Positions 57,484 through 64,000 of a DNA stretch of 64,000 nucleotides are shown here, piece by piece. Origin of the DNA: Peptoniphilus vaginalis (GTDB lineage Bacteria; Bacillota; Clostridia; Tissierellales; Peptoniphilaceae); NCBI RefSeq assembly GCF_900176605.1, contig NZ_FXLP01000005.1:744001-808000 (forward strand), written 5' to 3'. A model generated the notes under the pieces. It was not told the DNA's origin. It did not search any database and worked only from the letters and a program-made list of their open reading frames with translations. A program made the position numbers and the translations under genes. The number at the start of each line of letters is the position of its first letter. Within the stretch, counting starts at the first letter, position 1.

Positions 57484-57825
57484 TTAAACTAAGTCCTTTT
57501 TTATTAAGTAGATTAAAATAAATAGGCTGATAAAGGCCAAGATGTAAGAAGATAATATATATACAATAAATAAAGACTTTCCACTTTTCTCATCTAGACT
57601 TCCAACAATAAGAAGGCTGGGTAAAAAAGATAGAAAACTGAGATAAGTATAGATAATAAGACAAACTTTAATAAAAGTAATATTTATATTATCAATAAAA
57701 ATATAAGCCCAACCCAAGCTTAAAAATATTATAAAGGCATGAATTAAAATCCTATAAATTATATTAGATTTTTTAGGATACTGCCAAAAGATTACCTTCA
57801 AAAATTTTTTTATATTTGTTGTCAA
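57484..57825 (-). CDS. Four-helix membrane protein of unknown function
   Basis: A 113-residue hydrophobic protein with four predicted helices (about 22-44, 48-62, 66-78, 86-108). It uses a TTG start (57823-57825) 5 nt after GGTGGGGGA; no in-frame ATG exists nearby. No family was recognised. It stands alone between the deacetylase and gltX terminators. Confidence 0.6.
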   Translation of the reverse strand: MTTNIKKFLKVIFWQYPKKSNIIYRILIHAFIIFLSLGWAYIFIDNINITFIKVCLIIYTYLSFLSFLPSLLIVGSLDEKSGKSLFIVYILSSYILAFISLFILIYLIKKDLV

Positions 57826-57935
57826 CTATATCCCCCACCTAAAAAATACTTGTAATAATATTATAGTTTATAAAATAAAAAAATATCTATCATTAAAAAT
57901 TATTTTTTAGAAAAATTTAGGTCTCAATCTTTAAA

Positions 57936-57964
57936 CAAAAAGGACTAATCTCTATGACTAGTCC
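57936..57964 (-). terminator. Terminator of gltX
   Basis: Minus-strand 8-bp stem GGACTAGT / ATTAGTCC (one G-U pair) followed by T5. Confidence 0.85.
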
Positions 57965-57975
57965 AATTTTTTTAA

Positions 57976-59451
57976 TTAAAGTGAATTTTTAATTTTTTCT
58001 GCTCTTTCAATTAACTTGTCTTTGCCTAAGAGGTAAAGGATATTTTGCATTTCTGGTCCGTGAACATTTCCAGAGATTGCTGCTCTTACTGGCATGTAAA
58101 GTTGCTTGCCCTTGACGCCAGAGTCCTTTTGAACTTCTTTCATAAGTCCCTTGGCAGTTTCCATGTCAATTTCATCGTGTGACTTTACAATCTTTATAAA
58201 GGAGTCAAGAAGTGCAGGCACGTGTTCTTGTGCTAGCTCTTCCTTAGCTTGGTCTTCTGTGATTTCTATGTCGCCAAATAAGAACTTAATGTGTCCAGGA
58301 ATGTCTTCTAACTTGTCACAAGCTTCTCTCACTGTATCAATTAAGATCTTGTACCATTCAAAGTTGTTTCTAATTTCTTCTTCACTTAGTAGACCTGACT
58401 CAGTTACAAATGGTATAGCAAGTTCAGCAAGTTTTTCTAAGTCGTAGGACTTCATGTAGTGAGAGTTAACCCAGTTTAACTTGTCAGTGTCAAAGATTCC
58501 GCCAGACTTTCCTACTCTGTCGAAGGAGAACTTTTCTACTAGCTCATCTAGGGACATAATTTCTTCTCCATCTTCCGGAGACCAGCCAACAAGTGCAAGG
58601 TAGTTTACAATACCTTCTGGTAGGTAGCCCCTCTTCTTGAAGTCTTCTACAGAAACATCTCCTTGTCTCTTGGAAAGTTTTTTTCTGTCCTTGTTTAAAA
58701 CTGTTGGAAGGTGAACAAATTCTGGTGCTTCCCAGCCAAGACATTCATAAAGATAAACGTGCTTTGGAGTAGATGGAAGCCATTCTTCCCCTCTTACAAT
58801 GTGAGTTATACCCATTAGGTGGTCGTCAACAATTACAGCCATGTGGTAAGTTGGAAAACCATCTGATTTCATTAGGACTTGGTCGTCAATTTCGTCAGTG
58901 TTAATTGTAACTTTTCCACGAACTGCATCCATAAAAGTGATGTCCTTGTTCTTTGGAAGTTTAAGTCTTACAACATAGTCTTCTCCAGCCGCAACTCTCT
59001 TCTTAGCTTCTTCAAGAGGAATTCCACGGCAAAGCCCATCATACTTAGGCACCTTTCCCTTAATTCTTTGTTCTTCCCTAAGATTATCTAGTCTGTCCTT
59101 AGAACAGAAGCAGTAGTAAGCGTGGCCATCTTCAATTAATTTATCAACATATTTTTTGTAGATGTCAAGTCTCTCTGATTGGATGTAAGGACCACAGTCG
59201 CCAACTTCTGTTAGCTTGCCGTCCTTAACAATAACACCTTCGTCATGAGTTATGCCTGCCCATTCAAGAGATTCAATTAGGTTTTCTATGGCACCTTCAA
59301 CATATCTTGTCCTATCTGTATCTTCGATTCTCAAGACAAATTTGCCGCCATTTTTCTTTGCGAATAAGTAATTGTAAAGAGCTGTTCTCAAACCTCCAAT
59401 GTGAAGGTAACCTGTTGGTGATGGTGCAAATCTTAATTTAATATCTGACAT
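57976..59451 (-). CDS. gltX: Glutamyl-tRNA synthetase
   Basis: Class I synthetase that charges tRNA-Glu (and tRNA-Gln where GatCAB is used). 491 residues: HIGH motif in RFAPSPTGYLHIGGLRTALY, cysteine segment YYCFCSKDRLD, KMSKS equivalent KLSKRQGDVSVEDF, and a helical anticodon-binding C-terminus. It follows the SLH protein gene by 17 bp and may share its transcript. Confidence 0.97.
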   Translation of the reverse strand: MSDIKLRFAPSPTGYLHIGGLRTALYNYLFAKKNGGKFVLRIEDTDRTRYVEGAIENLIESLEWAGITHDEGVIVKDGKLTEVGDCGPYIQSERLDIYKKYVDKLIEDGHAYYCFCSKDRLDNLREEQRIKGKVPKYDGLCRGIPLEEAKKRVAAGEDYVVRLKLPKNKDITFMDAVRGKVTINTDEIDDQVLMKSDGFPTYHMAVIVDDHLMGITHIVRGEEWLPSTPKHVYLYECLGWEAPEFVHLPTVLNKDRKKLSKRQGDVSVEDFKKRGYLPEGIVNYLALVGWSPEDGEEIMSLDELVEKFSFDRVGKSGGIFDTDKLNWVNSHYMKSYDLEKLAELAIPFVTESGLLSEEEIRNNFEWYKILIDTVREACDKLEDIPGHIKFLFGDIEITEDQAKEELAQEHVPALLDSFIKIVKSHDEIDMETAKGLMKEVQKDSGVKGKQLYMPVRAAISGNVHGPEMQNILYLLGKDKLIERAEKIKNSL

Positions 59452-59468
59452 TTTTTATTCCTTTCTGT

Positions 59469-61031
59469 TTACTTTGCTGTAATTTCTATAACTTGATAAT
59501 ATGCCCAGTGGTCCCTGTTTAGGTCCTTAAAGGGGTTGCTTGAATATTTATCTAAGAAAGACTTGTTAATCTTCCTATACAAAATCTTGTTGAAAATTGT
59601 GGCAGCTTCTGCCCTTGTAATCTTGTCATTTGGTTTGAATTCATTTTTTGACTTTCCAACCATAATTCCATTACTTGACAAGGCATTTATAGCATCACTT
59701 GCCCAATAATTTCCCTTTACGTCCTTGAAATCAATTGGGTGGTTGCCCACATTCAATTTTAAATAATTTGCCATCATGCTGGCAAACTGTGCCCTAGTCA
59801 TTGGCTCATTTGGTCTAAAAGTTCCATCTTCATAACCAGCTATTAGGCCCTGCCTTTCTATAAAGACAATATTGTCATAGAACCATTGGCCCTCCTTCAA
59901 GTCACTAAAGTTAGTCTCTCCATTGGCCTTGGCCTTGTCATTAATCAACCTCTTTAAAACTGAAGCAGCCTCTGCCCTAGTTATTTTTTCGTTTGGAGCG
60001 AATTTATCACTTGATATACCTGACATATATGGGAGTCTAACAAGACTTATGGACTTCTGAAGCTCCTCAAGAGACTTATTTACTTCATCAGTTGAAACTT
60101 CGCTTTTTACTACAACATATTCAGCTGAGGCAATGGCTGCACGAAGTCTCCTTTCATTTTGGATACCTGCCTTGGCAGTGGAAAGATTTTTCGCAAAGTC
60201 AACATAGTCAGTTAACTTTTCAAGAGTTTTTATTGTGCTATAAGTTTCTAGTTCAACGTTATTTTCATTTACAAGTTCTGTTGATTTTTTTGCCTCAAGC
60301 TTGGCCTTTACCAAATAGTCAAGGCTTGCTTCCTTGTCCTTTGTCCTTGCAACTATTCTGAGAAAAGATCCTTCTTTTAAGTCAAGCCCTTGGAATCTAA
60401 AGTTCCCCTTTTCATCTGCCTTAGTAGTTGCCACAAGTTTTTTATCAATAGCAAGTCTTAAATCAGCATTTTTTTCTGTTGTACCTTGGATTTCACTTGC
60501 CCCATCGTAAAGGTCCTTGATAATCAAAACTCCATTTTGAGTTTTTGTTGAGGACTCAAGATTTTTTTGGTCACTCTTAGTGTCCCCTTCCTTATCTACA
60601 TAGGATAGGACAAAGGAGTTTTTCAAGTTGGAGCTTGATCCAACATCATTCTTTACCCTAGTGCTAATTTCTAGGTTTAGTCTGTCGCCCTTTATAACAG
60701 ATAAGTCGTTAGCATTGATTGTGACGATGCTTTGTTCCTTGCCCTTAATAGAAGTTTCCCTAATATCTAGCTTACCAGTTACTTCCTTCTCATCAATTAA
60801 CTTTGTTTCCTTGACCTCAAGTGCCTTATCCAACAAAAGAGTCACAGAAAAAGATGAATACTTCTCCTTGTAATCTCTTGGCAAATTTACAATTAAATTA
60901 TACTTTAGGCTGTCTCCACTCTTTGCCTGAGATAAACCAGGTTGTTCTAGGACAACTTGAATGTCTTCAGCGGCAAAAACATTTACAAAAAGAGTAAAAG
61001 CCATAAGAATGTATAAAAACATTTTTTTCAT
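59469..61031 (-). CDS. S-layer homology (SLH) domain surface protein
   Basis: A 520-residue exported protein: signal peptide 1-~21 (MKKMFLYILMAFTLFVNVFA), a beta-rich cohesin- or adhesin-like region (residues ~25-170), a carboxypeptidase-regulatory-like stretch (GNFRFQGLDLKEGSFLRIVA), a helical linker, and three C-terminal SLH repeats (~330-520) with KITRAEAASVLKRLI, PMTRAQFASMMANYL and KITRAEAATIFNKIL. SLH repeats bind pyruvylated secondary cell-wall polymer, so this is a cell-wall-anchored protein. Length and layout are normal; ligand unknown. Confidence 0.9.
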   Translation of the reverse strand: MKKMFLYILMAFTLFVNVFAAEDIQVVLEQPGLSQAKSGDSLKYNLIVNLPRDYKEKYSSFSVTLLLDKALEVKETKLIDEKEVTGKLDIRETSIKGKEQSIVTINANDLSVIKGDRLNLEISTRVKNDVGSSSNLKNSFVLSYVDKEGDTKSDQKNLESSTKTQNGVLIIKDLYDGASEIQGTTEKNADLRLAIDKKLVATTKADEKGNFRFQGLDLKEGSFLRIVARTKDKEASLDYLVKAKLEAKKSTELVNENNVELETYSTIKTLEKLTDYVDFAKNLSTAKAGIQNERRLRAAIASAEYVVVKSEVSTDEVNKSLEELQKSISLVRLPYMSGISSDKFAPNEKITRAEAASVLKRLINDKAKANGETNFSDLKEGQWFYDNIVFIERQGLIAGYEDGTFRPNEPMTRAQFASMMANYLKLNVGNHPIDFKDVKGNYWASDAINALSSNGIMVGKSKNEFKPNDKITRAEAATIFNKILYRKINKSFLDKYSSNPFKDLNRDHWAYYQVIEITAK

Positions 61032-61057
61032 TAGAATGCCCCCTTAATATATTTATA

Positions 61058-61086
61058 ATTATACTAAAGGGGCTTTAACAATTCAA
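61058..61086 (-). promoter_or_regulatory. Promoter of the SLH protein-gltX unit
   Basis: TTGAAT (61081-61086), 17 bp, TATAAT (61058-61063) on the minus strand, 27 bp upstream of the start codon. Confidence 0.8.
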
Positions 61087-61139
61087 TAAACTCGGCTTTT
61101 TTTAATGTAAGGAGGTCATCCTAAATAAAAAATAAATTT

Positions 61140-61330
61140 TTACTAAAAAGCTTTCATAAAAAATTATTTTCATAGAACTTTGTAAAAATTTATGACTTAA
61201 TAAATATTTACGACTTCAAAAAAATTTAAAGCTACATAAATAATTACGACTTTATAAATAATTGCGACTTCATAAAAAATTATAACTTCATAAAAATTTA
61301 TCACTTACAAATTAAAAATCACTCATAAAA
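61140..61330. repeat. Degenerate A/T-rich intergenic repeats
   Basis: About seven imperfect copies of a 17-20 bp ACTTCATAAAAAATTA-like unit (variants GACTTTATAAATAATTGC, GACTTAATAAATATTTAC). No gene is visible between the SLH promoter and the permease terminator. The unit resembles the repeats at 4300-4505 and 26500-26745. Confidence 0.6.
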
Positions 61331-61363
61331 AAAATAGGACTCCAAAATAATTTTTGAAGTCCT
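61327..61363 (-). terminator. Terminator of the purine permease gene
   Basis: Minus-strand stem AGGACTTCAAAAA / ATTTTGGAGTCCT (near perfect) followed by T8. Confidence 0.88.
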
Positions 61364-61383
61364 AAAAATTTACTATAAATTTC

Positions 61384-62709
61384 TTATAAAGGTAGAATTG
61401 GTCTTAGGTATCTTATTGTAAAGATAAGAGCCAATAGGTACATAACAGGTGAAACTTCTTTTCCACGTCCTGTTGCTACTTTTAAAATTACATAAGAGAT
61501 CATTCCAACAGAAATACCTTCTGCAATTGAATATGCAAAGGGCATTGTCACCATTGTCAAAAAGGCTGGAACTGATTCTGTGTAGTCATCTAATTTTATT
61601 TGATTAATTGGACTAATCATAAAAAGTCCTACCATTACAAGAGCAGCCGATGTTGCTTGTGCTGGCACAATTGAAAAAATTGGGAATAAAAATAGTGATA
61701 TAAAGAAGAAGAAGGCACATGATATAGTTGTAAGTCCAGTTCTTCCTCCGTCTGCAACACCTGATGCTGATTCAACAAAAGTTGTAACAGTAGATGTACC
61801 TAGTAGGGCACCAACAACTGTACCAATGGCATCAGATAAGAGTGCACGACCAACTCCTGGTAGGTTTCCATCTTCATCAATTAGGTCTGCCTTAGTTGCA
61901 ACTCCAGTAAGAGTTCCCACTGTGTCAAATAAGTCTACGAATAAGAATGTAAACATAACAGAGAACATATCAAAAGTGAAGATGTCTCCCCAGTGAAGTT
62001 TAAAGGCAACAGGGCTAAGTGATGGTGGAAGTGAAAATAACATTCCATCAGGCAAGTGACTAACTCCTAAGATAAGAGCAAGTACAGTTCCTGTTATAAT
62101 TCCATATAAAAGTGCTCCCTTGACTTTTTTTGCAGTAAGAAATGCCATAACCATTAGTGATACTATGAATACAAAGGATGGTCTTGATGCAATTTCTCCA
62201 AGAGAAATTAGAGTTGCATCATTATTTACAATAATTCCTGCTGATGTAAGTCCAACTAGGGTTATAAATAAGCCTATACCAACAGATACTGCATTCTTAA
62301 GTGACATCGGTATTGAAGTAAATATTGCTTCACGAATGTTGAAGAAGCTCATCACTATAAATATGACACCTTCTACGAATACTGCCGTTAAGGCGTAGGA
62401 CCAATCGTGACCCATGCTTAATACAACTGTGTAAGTGAAGAAAGCATTAAGTCCCATTCCTGCTGAAAGTGCAAAGGGCAAGTTTGCATACAATCCCATA
62501 AAGATCATTGCAATGATTGACGAAATAATAGTCGCAGTGAAAACTCCACCCTTGTCCATTCCAGTTTCAGATAACATATTTGGATTTACAACAAGGATAT
62601 ATGACATTGTCATAAAAGTTGTAAGCCCTGCCAAAAACTCTGTCTTGGCATTAGTCTTTCTCTCATTAAGAGAAAATGTTCTTTCTAAAAAACTTGAATT
62701 TGTTTCCAT
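61384..62709 (-). CDS. NCS2-family purine permease (AzgA/PbuG-like)
   Basis: A 441-residue transporter with about 12-14 helices. Diagnostic AzgA-like blocks: FLAGLTTFMTMSYILVVNPN near residue 25-44, LSAGMGLNAFFTYTVVLSMG, and FLFVDLFDTVGTLTGVATKA with GTSTVTTFVESASGVADGGR. Family members import guanine, hypoxanthine or adenine with protons. Single gene; no purine riboswitch is seen upstream, only a possible hairpin (ATCACA/TGTGAT-type) at about 62735-62780. Confidence 0.93.
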   Translation of the reverse strand: METNSSFLERTFSLNERKTNAKTEFLAGLTTFMTMSYILVVNPNMLSETGMDKGGVFTATIISSIIAMIFMGLYANLPFALSAGMGLNAFFTYTVVLSMGHDWSYALTAVFVEGVIFIVMSFFNIREAIFTSIPMSLKNAVSVGIGLFITLVGLTSAGIIVNNDATLISLGEIASRPSFVFIVSLMVMAFLTAKKVKGALLYGIITGTVLALILGVSHLPDGMLFSLPPSLSPVAFKLHWGDIFTFDMFSVMFTFLFVDLFDTVGTLTGVATKADLIDEDGNLPGVGRALLSDAIGTVVGALLGTSTVTTFVESASGVADGGRTGLTTISCAFFFFISLFLFPIFSIVPAQATSAALVMVGLFMISPINQIKLDDYTESVPAFLTMVTMPFAYSIAEGISVGMISYVILKVATGRGKEVSPVMYLLALIFTIRYLRPILPL

Positions 62710-62845
62710 TTTTTCCTCCTCATATAAAATACATTTTTTATTCTATCACATTGCAAGACAAATGAAAGTGTGATGATAATATTTTTTTTATTTTCTTTTA
62801 TTTAATTTTAAGTAATAAAAAAAGACTCTTGAAGTGGGTGATATG

Positions 62846-62880
62846 TACCCTCTTTACTGGACAAACCAGTAAGGAGGGTA
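62846..62880 (+). promoter_or_regulatory. Hairpin sequestering the orfA ribosome-binding site
   Basis: An almost perfect 15-bp stem (TACCCTC...TTACTGG / CCAGTAA...GAGGGTA, one T-G pair) with ACAAA loop, whose 3' arm contains the orfA Shine-Dalgarno GGAGGG. Transcripts entering from outside would be folded and poorly translated, a known way IS elements avoid activation. Confidence 0.75.
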
Positions 62881-62886
62881 TTTTTT

Positions 62887-63453
62887 ATGAAATATAGTTA
62901 TGAATTCAAAAAAGAATGTGTACAGTTGTATAGAGAAGGTAAATGGCCCAATACACCTGAAGGAACAAAAGAAAAAATCTTTCATAATTCAATTAGAATA
63001 TGGTTTAAGTTAGAAGAACTTCATGGACCAGAAATTTTAAAACATGGAAATAATATCAATTGGACACCTGATGAGAAATTAGAAATGGTATCTAAAGTGT
63101 TAGCTGGAAATTCAATAAAGTCCATAGCAATTGAATATGGAATTAATGATGGACAACTCTATTCATGGGTTAACAAGTATAAAAATTATGGATATAATGG
63201 TCTTGTTAATAAAAAGAAAGGTCGTAAATCCAAAAATCCAAGCATGAAAAGTAAAAATAACCATAAAGCAAAAGAACTTAATGAATCTGAAAGAGAAGAG
63301 CTAATAAAACTTAGAGCAGAAAATGAATATATAAAGGCAGAAAATGAAATAATAAAAAAAGAGATCGCCTTGAGAGAAGAACGCTACGCTGCGCAACTCA
63401 AGGCGAAAAAGCAGCGATTGTCAAAGAACTCAAAGAAAAAGGATACAGACTAA
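62887..63453 (+). CDS. IS150-like transposase OrfA
   Basis: A 188-residue DNA-binding subunit: two helix-turn-helix units (YEFKKECVQLYREG...; DEKLEMVSKVLAGNSIKSIA-IEYGINDGQLYSWVNKY), a basic linker (KKKGRKSKNPSMKSKNN) and a coiled-coil C-terminus (ELIKLRAENEYIKAENEIIK). The OrfAB fusion is made by -1 slippage at A7 (63354-63360). Confidence 0.9.
   Translation: MKYSYEFKKECVQLYREGKWPNTPEGTKEKIFHNSIRIWFKLEELHGPEILKHGNNINWTPDEKLEMVSKVLAGNSIKSIAIEYGINDGQLYSWVNKYKNYGYNGLVNKKKGRKSKNPSMKSKNNHKAKELNESEREELIKLRAENEYIKAENEIIKKEIALREERYAAQLKAKKQRLSKNSKKKDTD
63354..63405 (+). promoter_or_regulatory. Programmed -1 frameshift site of the IS150-like element
   Basis: Slippery A-AAA-AAA at 63354-63360, in phase with orfA codons, 5 nt before a perfect 9-bp stem CGCCTTGAG (63366-63374) / CTCAAGGCG (63397-63405) with a 22-nt loop. 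Shifting back one base opens the orfB frame. Confidence 0.85.
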
Positions 63454-64000
63454 AATATCTTTTAATAGCTATTGATATGCCAAGGTCAACATACTATTTT
63501 GAAATAAATAAAATTGATAAAATAAAAATTAAGAATAGTCATGTGGCAGATAAAATAACTCAAATATTTAACTTACACAAAGGAAGACATGGAGTAAGAA
63601 GAGTATATATGGAGTTGCTAAGTCAAGGTTATGTCATAAATCATAAAAGAGTTCAAAGGATAATGCATGAGTTAAAACTATTCGGAAAAAGATCTAAGGA
63701 AAAATATCACTCATATAAGGGTAAGATAGGGAAAGTAGCTGATAATATAATAAATAGAGATTTCAAGGCAGATAGACCTCTGCAAAAATGGACCACTGAT
63801 GTATCAGAGTTTAAATTTTCTTGGGGTAAATGCTACATATCTCCAATACTTGATATGTATACAAATGAGATAATCTCTTATGACTTATCCTTACACCCTA
63901 ATTTAAAACAAATATCCAATATGCTAGAAAAAGCATTTAACAAATTTCCAAAACTAAATAATCTAATACTGCATTCAGATCAAGGATGGCAATACCAACA
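63360..64000 (+). CDS. IS150-like transposase OrfB (partial)
   Basis: Catalytic half, read in the -1 frame. Visible segments: EKAAIVKELKEKGYRLKYLL, MPRSTYYFEI, HKGRHGVRRVYMEL (HTH_21), then the DDE integrase core with first Asp in LQKWTTDVSEFKF and second Asp in NLILHSDQGWQYQ. It continues beyond base 64000, so the final Glu is not in the window. No independent start codon with a ribosome-binding site is obvious, consistent with expression by frameshift. Confidence 0.9.

Larger units (their letters stand above)
62844..64000 (+). mobile_element. IS3-family (IS150-like) insertion sequence, right end outside window
   Basis: Begins at about TGTACCC (62844) and contains orfA and a -1 frame orfB that runs off the window edge. 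Features typical of IS3: helix-turn-helix orfA with C-terminal leucine-zipper region, A7 slippery site plus hairpin between the frames, and rve-type DDE integrase in orfB. Confidence 0.88.

Noticed and set aside
62710-62840. Purine riboswitch upstream of the NCS2 permease
   Set aside because: No purine aptamer core (TATA...CTACC...) could be found; only an A/T-rich leader with a weak inverted repeat.

Overview
The window looks like chromosomal DNA of a low-GC, anaerobic, non-sporulating Gram-positive bacterium of the Peptoniphilus / Anaerococcus / Finegoldia type (Tissierellia). This is inferred from strongly A/T-biased codon use, an Rnf ferredoxin:NAD oxidoreductase operon, the Firmicutes gene order yabN-hup-yabO-divIC-yabR-tilS-hpt-ftsH without its sporulation members (yabP, yabQ, spoIIE), an S-box riboswitch, and S-layer-homology and copper-amine-oxidase-like surface proteins. 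No rRNA, tRNA or CRISPR array was seen.

Layout. 1-3.8 kb: rnfCDGEA on the minus strand, with rnfA running off the left edge. 3.8-4.6 kb: A/T-rich non-coding DNA with hairpins and degenerate repeats. 4.6-12 kb: rpoC and rpoB. 12-15.4 kb: a DsrE-like protein, a MurJ-type flippase and a DUF4143 ATPase with palindromic operators. 15.5-20.5 kb: a response regulator, histidine kinase, ABC ATPase, large permease and small membrane protein. 20.6-26.4 kb: an FMN-binding lipoprotein, then the glycolytic operon pgk-tpiA-gpmI-eno-sixA. 26.4-33.1 kb: an accessory island of conjugative-element remnants. 33.1-37.5 kb: coaX-dus, then greA-lysS. 37.6-42.6 kb (plus strand): bioY, a class A PBP and an IS1182-family insertion. 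42.9-49.3 kb: the yabN-to-ftsH housekeeping cluster. 49.5-53 kb: a DapF-like racemase, metK with a SAM-I riboswitch, and an AEC transporter. 53-57.4 kb (plus strand): secreted/surface proteins, DUF1858 and a polysaccharide deacetylase. 57.5-62.7 kb: a small membrane protein, gltX, an SLH protein and a purine permease. 62.8 kb to the end: the left part of an IS3-family (IS150-like) element.

The most unusual region is the island at 26.8-33.6 kb. A 516-bp exact direct repeat (28065-28580 and 33096-33611) duplicates the 3' end of lysS with its terminator. The 4.5 kb between the copies carries a 5'-truncated tyrosine integrase followed by helically phased arm-type repeats, two-gene XRE/membrane modules, a DUF3847 protein whose core motif is expanded as five perfect 33-bp repeats, and a GntR-regulated ABC transporter. 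A VirD4/TraG fragment abuts the outer copy. This suggests that the lysS 3' end is an integration hotspot for conjugative elements. The inner lysS copy is intact; the outer copy still encodes a complete Trbp111-like tRNA-binding domain with its own ATG.

Regulatory signals visible by eye include a SAM-I riboswitch (metK), a probable BirA operator (bioY), a terminator-like hairpin just after a consensus promoter (greA), a Rex-like palindrome at the rnf promoter, twin 16-bp palindromes over the DUF4143 ATPase promoter, and hairpins that sequester ribosome-binding sites before the deacetylase and the IS150-like transposase.
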